From: Euryarchaeota archaeon UBA242
GTDB taxonomy: Archaea > Thermoplasmatota > Poseidoniia > Poseidoniales > Poseidoniaceae
DNA: 9,187 nucleotides
Assembly: GCA_002499015.1 (NCBI GenBank)
Contig: DAJY01000103.1
Location: 1-9,187 of the forward strand
Reading direction: 5' to 3'
Shown here piece by piece: positions 6,261 to 9,187 of the stretch. The translations under genes were made by a program, and so were the position numbers. The notes beneath the pieces were generated by a model, which was not told the origin of the DNA, searched no databases, and was given only the letters and a program-made list of their open reading frames with translations. Numbering within the stretch: the first letter of the stretch is position 1; the number at the start of each line of letters is the position of its first letter.

Positions 6261-6539
6261 ATGTTTAGGAGCGCACAACAAAACCGTATAGGGGGAATGC
6301 TTTGGTATGCTGTATTGATTTGGTTTTCATCTAGCATACTTTCTCAGGCGCTTTTCATTGGATTTTATGGCATCCCGTACGATGCGATTGATTTGTTTGG
6401 AGGCATTGGTCCAGCGTATATTGGTCTGGTTCTAATCGAAATTACCATGTGGATCTTACTTGCAGGATTATCAGTGGTCAAAATGGTTCGTAAATTGAAA
6501 CTAAAACCAGTTAACATTGTTCCAAGCCTCGGAAAGTGA
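6261..6539 (+). CDS. Small two-helix membrane protein, unknown function
   Basis: A 92-aa protein with two strongly hydrophobic segments, about residues 13-36 (containing MLWYAVLIWFSSSILSQALF) and 51-74 (containing PAYIGLVLIEITMWILLAGL). A basic C-terminus follows (KMVRKLKLKP), which should stay in the cytosol by the positive-inside rule. I chose the ATG at 6261 because GAGGA (6251-6255) stands 5 nt before it; an in-frame TTG at 6249 would add four residues but lies upstream of that site. No family is recognised. It stands alone, with 140 nt before and 165 nt after. Confidence 0.65.
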   Translation: MFRSAQQNRIGGMLWYAVLIWFSSSILSQALFIGFYGIPYDAIDLFGGIGPAYIGLVLIEITMWILLAGLSVVKMVRKLKLKPVNIVPSLGK

Positions 6540-6625
6540 GCCTTTGCCCAACTTTTCGATATTCGGCTAAGCAGAAAACAGGTTATAATTGGGCTAATCG
6601 ATTTACGATGGGCCTTTATTGACCG

Positions 6626-6643
6626 AATTAATTATCTTAAAAA
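6626..6643 (+). promoter_or_regulatory. Candidate promoter for DUF2203-adenosyltransferase pair
   Basis: AATTAATTATCTTAAAAA is the most A/T-rich block in the 165-nt gap 6540-6704. A start about 25 nt downstream would leave a leader of roughly 40 nt carrying GAAGGAG (6678-6684) and AAGGAA (6694-6699). The rest of the gap holds no gene or RNA that I recognise. Confidence 0.28.
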
Positions 6644-6704
6644 CCATCCTTTACTCATTGAAAACAGCCGATGACTTGAAGGAGTGCCATAACAAGGAAC
6701 TACT

Positions 6705-7190
6705 GTGACTGAAATTATAGATGCTTCAAAGTTTTCAGGTCGTCCAATGGAGATAACCTCTCTGACAGACACCGACCCTATGCTCGCACATCTCCCAAGT
6801 GATGCGGTTATCCTTACCATTGAAGGCGCTAGAGAATCTTTAACACTCGCATCAAAATTATTAATTGATTTACAGGTAATGAATGATGAAGCCCACGATC
6901 TATGTGAAGAACTTGAAGTATTGCTAGAAACACTGAATCCAAATCACGAACATGTCTCAGAGATTGCAGAATATTTGGCTAAACTTGTCACTCAATGGCA
7001 GCAAACAGCGAAAAATCTGGAATCCACAGGTACAAGAGTAGCTTGTTTGGAACCAGGCCGGTTGGAATGGTATGGAGTGGTCGATGGCAATCTTTCACTA
7101 TTTTCGTGGGCAATGGGTGAAGAGGATATCGAATGGTATCATGCCGTAGATGCTGGGTTCAACGCCCGCAAACCACTCATAGAGGCATGA
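6705..7190 (+). CDS. DUF2203 family protein
   Basis: A 161-aa soluble protein. The C-terminal half carries the DUF2203 signature: a strand-rich block LEPGRLEWYGVVDGNLSLFS (115-134), then WAMGEEDIEWYHAVDAGFNA (135-154) and RKPL. Family members typically show a corresponding hydrophobic strand, then CWrlGE...WHe.d.GF.gRqp. The N-terminal half is helical with a coiled-coil-like stretch (about 42-105), as in the family. The biochemical role of DUF2203 is not known to me. The start is a GTG (6705-6707) with AAGGAA five nucleotides upstream; no in-frame ATG gives a better context. The cob(I)alamin adenosyltransferase begins 24 nt after its stop, so the two are probably one transcript. The family assignment is by eye but the terminal motif is distinctive. 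Confidence 0.8.
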   Translation: MTEIIDASKFSGRPMEITSLTDTDPMLAHLPSDAVILTIEGARESLTLASKLLIDLQVMNDEAHDLCEELEVLLETLNPNHEHVSEIAEYLAKLVTQWQQTAKNLESTGTRVACLEPGRLEWYGVVDGNLSLFSWAMGEEDIEWYHAVDAGFNARKPLIEA

Positions 7191-7214
7191 CCTCGGCGGG
7201 TTGAGGGCGAGACC

Positions 7215-7910
7215 ATGGTTCGTATCACGAGAGTCTACACCGGTGGAGGCGATGACGGTAGTTCGTCATTAGTCGATGGTTCACGCATAAGTAAATCTGA
7301 CCAGAGATTTGAGGTCGTAGGTTGCTGTGATGAATTAAACGCAACCCTTGGAATTGTGGCAATGGAAATTAATCGTTTACCAGCGCATGAAGATGGTGGC
7401 GGTAGTAAAGCAATACAACGAGTTCAGTTAGTAATATCTTCAGCACTGAAGAGGATTCAAAATGAATTGTTTGATCTTGGGGGAGAGTTGGCTTGCGACC
7501 CGGAGAAAATCCCCCAATACATGGTCTTAATCGGTCAACAACAATCTGATGTTTTGCTTGAAGAAATGGATGCTTGGCTATTAGATTTAGAACCTTTATC
7601 CAGTTTTATTTTACCAACTGGGGATGGACCAGTTGCCGCTTTACATCTTTCTAGAACTGTGACAAGAAGATTGGAAAGAGAGATGGTTAGGCTTAAGGAT
7701 TCTGAGGGCGAAAATGCAGTTAGGAAAATCTCGCTCATCTATATCAATCGATTTTCCGATTGGCTATTTATCATGAGCCGTTGGATCTCAAAAATGTTAG
7801 TCAGTGAAGAAACATTATGGCAACCATTAGGAAAGCGCGGAGCGGAATCTGGGGTTGCAGATATGTTGCAAAAAATGAGACAAAACGATTCTCAATACGA
7901 TGATATCTAA
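7215..7910 (+). CDS. Cob(I)alamin adenosyltransferase, PduO type
   Basis: It transfers the adenosyl group of ATP to cob(I)alamin to make adenosylcobalamin in the cytosol, the cofactor for enzymes such as methylmalonyl-CoA mutase and class II ribonucleotide reductase. It has 231 aa. The N-terminal ATP-binding segment is VYTGGGDDGSSSLVDGSRIS (7-26), against the common TRTGDDG form, so TRTG has become TGGG. Next come VVGCCDELNATLG (34-46), the helix IQNELFDLGGELA (81-93), and FILPTGDGPVAALHLSRTVT (131-150). The catalytic RRLERE (151-156) and YINRFSDWLFIMSRW (176-190) follow. A Gly-rich insertion at 60-64 and a tail after 200 are extra. The adenosyltransferase is translated from an ATG 24 nt after the DUF2203 gene, with GAGGGCGA upstream. 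Its stop is 3 nt from the end of the convergent Nudix gene. Confidence 0.93.
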   Translation: MVRITRVYTGGGDDGSSSLVDGSRISKSDQRFEVVGCCDELNATLGIVAMEINRLPAHEDGGGSKAIQRVQLVISSALKRIQNELFDLGGELACDPEKIPQYMVLIGQQQSDVLLEEMDAWLLDLEPLSSFILPTGDGPVAALHLSRTVTRRLEREMVRLKDSEGENAVRKISLIYINRFSDWLFIMSRWISKMLVSEETLWQPLGKRGAESGVADMLQKMRQNDSQYDDI

Positions 7911-7913
7911 CAC

Positions 7914-8324
7914 TCATTCCTTGCCAAGTGAGCGCATATGAACGCGTGCATTTTGCAATATTCTTTTTGTTTCTGCATGAGTCAATTGTTCTTCGGCTTG
8001 ATCCCAATCAAGCCACATATGGCCGTGATGTTCATGCGACAATGTGACGGTGATTCTTTCAGTTTCTGCTAGATACCAGTATACTTGTTTAGTATTAATT
8101 TTACCTCTATGACGATATGAGTATTCACTTCTTTCAACAAAACTATCTACAAAATGGATATCTTTAATTCCAGTTTCTTCTAATAATTCTCTTCTGGTGG
8201 TTTCAAAATGGTCAGCATCAGAATCTTCAACATGGCCTTTCGGAAAATCCCAATGTCCTTGCGGGTATTGGAGTAGTAATACCGTTCCTAGGTTTACAAG
8301 AACAACACCGCATGAGGTCTCCAT
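7914..8324 (-). CDS. Nudix hydrolase, Ap4A (bis(5'-nucleosyl)-tetraphosphatase) type
   Basis: A 136-aa protein, the usual size for Ap4A hydrolases of the NUDT2 type, which split diadenosine tetraphosphate to ATP and AMP with Mg2+. WDFPKGHVED (25-34) leads into the Nudix box, which ends in RRELLEETGI (44-53). Downstream, QVYWYLAE and LSHEHHGHMWLDWDQAEEQL match the NUDT2-type Ap4A branch closely. Compared with GX5EX7REUXEEXGU the box is one residue longer between the first Gly and the Arg-Glu pair, and the first acidic position is taken by D36 or D38. The REL.EE metal-binding core is intact, so activity is likely. The ATG (8322-8324) has no Shine-Dalgarno and a TATA-like element about 22 nt upstream. 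It is divergent from the DHH gene and convergent with the adenosyltransferase. Confidence 0.9.
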   Translation of the reverse strand: METSCGVVLVNLGTVLLLQYPQGHWDFPKGHVEDSDADHFETTRRELLEETGIKDIHFVDSFVERSEYSYRHRGKINTKQVYWYLAETERITVTLSHEHHGHMWLDWDQAEEQLTHAETKRILQNARVHMRSLGKE

Positions 8325-8341
8325 GTGTAATGGTAAAGAGG

Positions 8342-8351
8342 CTTTATTGAA
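8342..8351 (-). promoter_or_regulatory. Candidate TATA box for Nudix gene
   Basis: On the minus strand this reads TTCAATAAAG, 18-27 nt before the Nudix ATG at 8324, with no Shine-Dalgarno between. The spacing fits a leaderless transcript. Support is positional. Confidence 0.3.
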
Positions 8352-8377
8352 GTCACTTTTGGCTTAAGACAAGGAAA

Positions 8378-8387
8378 ACATATTCTT
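8378..8387 (+). promoter_or_regulatory. Candidate TATA box for DHH phosphoesterase gene
   Basis: ACATATTCTT lies 16-25 nt upstream of the ATG at 8403, again without a Shine-Dalgarno before the start. The 78-bp gap 8325-8402 would then hold two divergent leaderless promoters. Confidence 0.3.
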
Positions 8388-8402
8388 GACCTGTGCTTAC
8401 GC

Positions 8403-9187
8403 ATGGTTGTGGCGAGTGGTGCAGGAGTCTTGGAGCTGGCAGGTTTGCCGAATTTCAAACGTATTGTTGCAGATTCTGATTTAGATGGGTTATGCGCAGC
8501 AGCAGTACTCAAGGCAGCCAATCCAAACGCACAAGTTGTTTTTGCTCATGCAGCTTTGATTCGTTCAGGGGCAATGGATTCATACATAGATGAAAACACC
8601 GCAATTGTCGATTTACCTTTCCATGAAAATTGTGGGTGGTATCTAGACCACCATTTAACCAATCGCCCTTCTCCAAAACAAGAAGAAGAATTCATTGCTA
8701 GAGGCGGTGTTTGTCATTGGGAGGCAACTCCAAGTGCAGCAAGATTGGCATATGATTTGCTTTCTCCGGTCCTTGATTTGAATCATCTCAATGAAATAAT
8801 GCCTATCGTGGATGCATTAGATTCAGGTGGGATTTCAAAGGAGGATTTTTTGGCCGACGGCAAAGTACTACAATTCTCGCGTTCACTCTCCCTACAACAC
8901 CCCGAGCACCTTCAAAATGCACTAAATCTATTGTCAAGTGGATTATCATTGAAGGAGATATTACAAGATGAAAAAATTTCACAACATGTTGATAGAGCCA
9001 AGTCTGACAGAATTTTAGCGCAAAAGGTTGTGGAAGATAACACTACGATTGTAGATAGATTGGCTATTTGTCGTATGGACGAAAAAGGAGTTCGTTCTAA
9101 TGGATATTTAGTAACTGCATGGGCAGGCGATGATGCGGATGCTTGCTGCATAATTCATGGTTACTCAGACGGCTCAATAGAGACTCC
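8403..9187 (+). CDS. DHH-family phosphoesterase (RecJ/nanoRNase-like), N-terminal part, cut by window end
   Basis: About 261 residues are visible and the frame is open to the edge. DHH motifs appear in order: IVADSDLDGLCAAAVL (21-36, motif I aspartates D24, D26, D28), IVDLPF (68-73, motif II D70), YLDHHLT (80-86, motif III) and IVDALDSG (135-142, motif IV). These are the Mn2+-binding residues of the DHH superfamily, which cleaves phosphodiester bonds in DNA ends, short RNAs or cyclic dinucleotides. The last residues visible (CCIIHGYSDGSIET) look like the start of a DHHA1 substrate-binding domain. No CBS or membrane segments occur before the DHH domain, which argues against GdpP-like c-di-AMP enzymes. 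Archaeal RecJ/GAN-like exonuclease or nanoRNase remain possible; the missing C-terminus would decide. I start at the ATG at 8403 because of its TATA-like spacing; the frame is open further upstream but lacks an ATG there. Motif residues are seen directly, substrate is not. Confidence 0.9.
   Translation, partial: MVVASGAGVLELAGLPNFKRIVADSDLDGLCAAAVLKAANPNAQVVFAHAALIRSGAMDSYIDENTAIVDLPFHENCGWYLDHHLTNRPSPKQEEEFIARGGVCHWEATPSAARLAYDLLSPVLDLNHLNEIMPIVDALDSGGISKEDFLADGKVLQFSRSLSLQHPEHLQNALNLLSSGLSLKEILQDEKISQHVDRAKSDRILAQKVVEDNTTIVDRLAICRMDEKGVRSNGYLVTAWAGDDADACCIIHGYSDGSIET

Noticed and set aside
6540..6704. Possible small RNA or riboswitch upstream of the DUF2203-adenosyltransferase pair
   Set aside because: I looked for cobalamin-riboswitch-like or strong stem structures because of the B12 link and found no convincing stem or conserved box, only short GGCTAA repeats.
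8294..8521. Minus-strand open frame spanning the Nudix/DHH divergent gap
   Set aside because: It overlaps the start of the DHH gene antisense and the Nudix start in another frame; no domain is seen.
1..9187. Defence island, CRISPR or mobile element
   Set aside because: No regularly spaced repeats, transposase, integrase or nuclease-effector pairs are visible; the genes are mainly housekeeping.

Overview
The window reads like a gene-dense, AT-leaning chromosomal segment of an archaeon. It most resembles an uncultivated marine euryarchaeon of the Marine Group II/Thermoplasmata type, but this is an inference from gene content and signals, not from a marker gene. Three things point that way. First genes of divergent units often have an AT-rich, TATA-like element about 17-27 nt before an ATG and no Shine-Dalgarno, as in leaderless archaeal transcripts. 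Genes inside operons do have Shine-Dalgarno sequences. The Ap4A-type Nudix, DHH phosphoesterase, DUF2203 and PduO families also fit. A bacterial host is not excluded: the malic enzyme looks strongly bacterial. I see no tRNA, rRNA, CRISPR array, transposase or integrase.

Layout. 1-335 (minus) is the start of an exported protein with a clear signal peptide, cut by the window edge. 336-529 is a divergent control region. 530-2857 (plus) is a MaeB-type malic enzyme with a C-terminal phosphotransacetylase-like domain. Directly abutting it tail to tail is a three-gene minus-strand operon (4761 down to 2858): a small Trp-rich protein of unknown function, a GST-fold protein related to prostaglandin E synthase 2, and a membrane-anchored, apparently non-catalytic formylglycine-generating-enzyme-like protein. 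From 4842 on the plus strand lie an RlmH-like SPOUT rRNA methyltransferase, a five-helix membrane protein with a helical-repeat tail, a small two-helix membrane protein, a DUF2203 protein and a PduO-type cob(I)alamin adenosyltransferase. On the minus strand, 7914-8324 is an Ap4A-hydrolase-like Nudix enzyme. Divergent from it, 8403 to the end is the N-terminal part of a DHH-family phosphoesterase.

Functionally this is mostly housekeeping and central metabolism: malate to pyruvate with NAD(P)H production, ribosome modification, adenosylcobalamin synthesis, dinucleotide clean-up and nucleic-acid or nucleotide phosphodiester hydrolysis. The least explained part is the 2858-4761 operon, which combines an unknown protein, a thioredoxin/GST-fold protein without the second active-site cysteine, and a membrane-tethered FGE-like domain without catalytic cysteines. 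I did not find a defence system or a clearly new multi-gene system.
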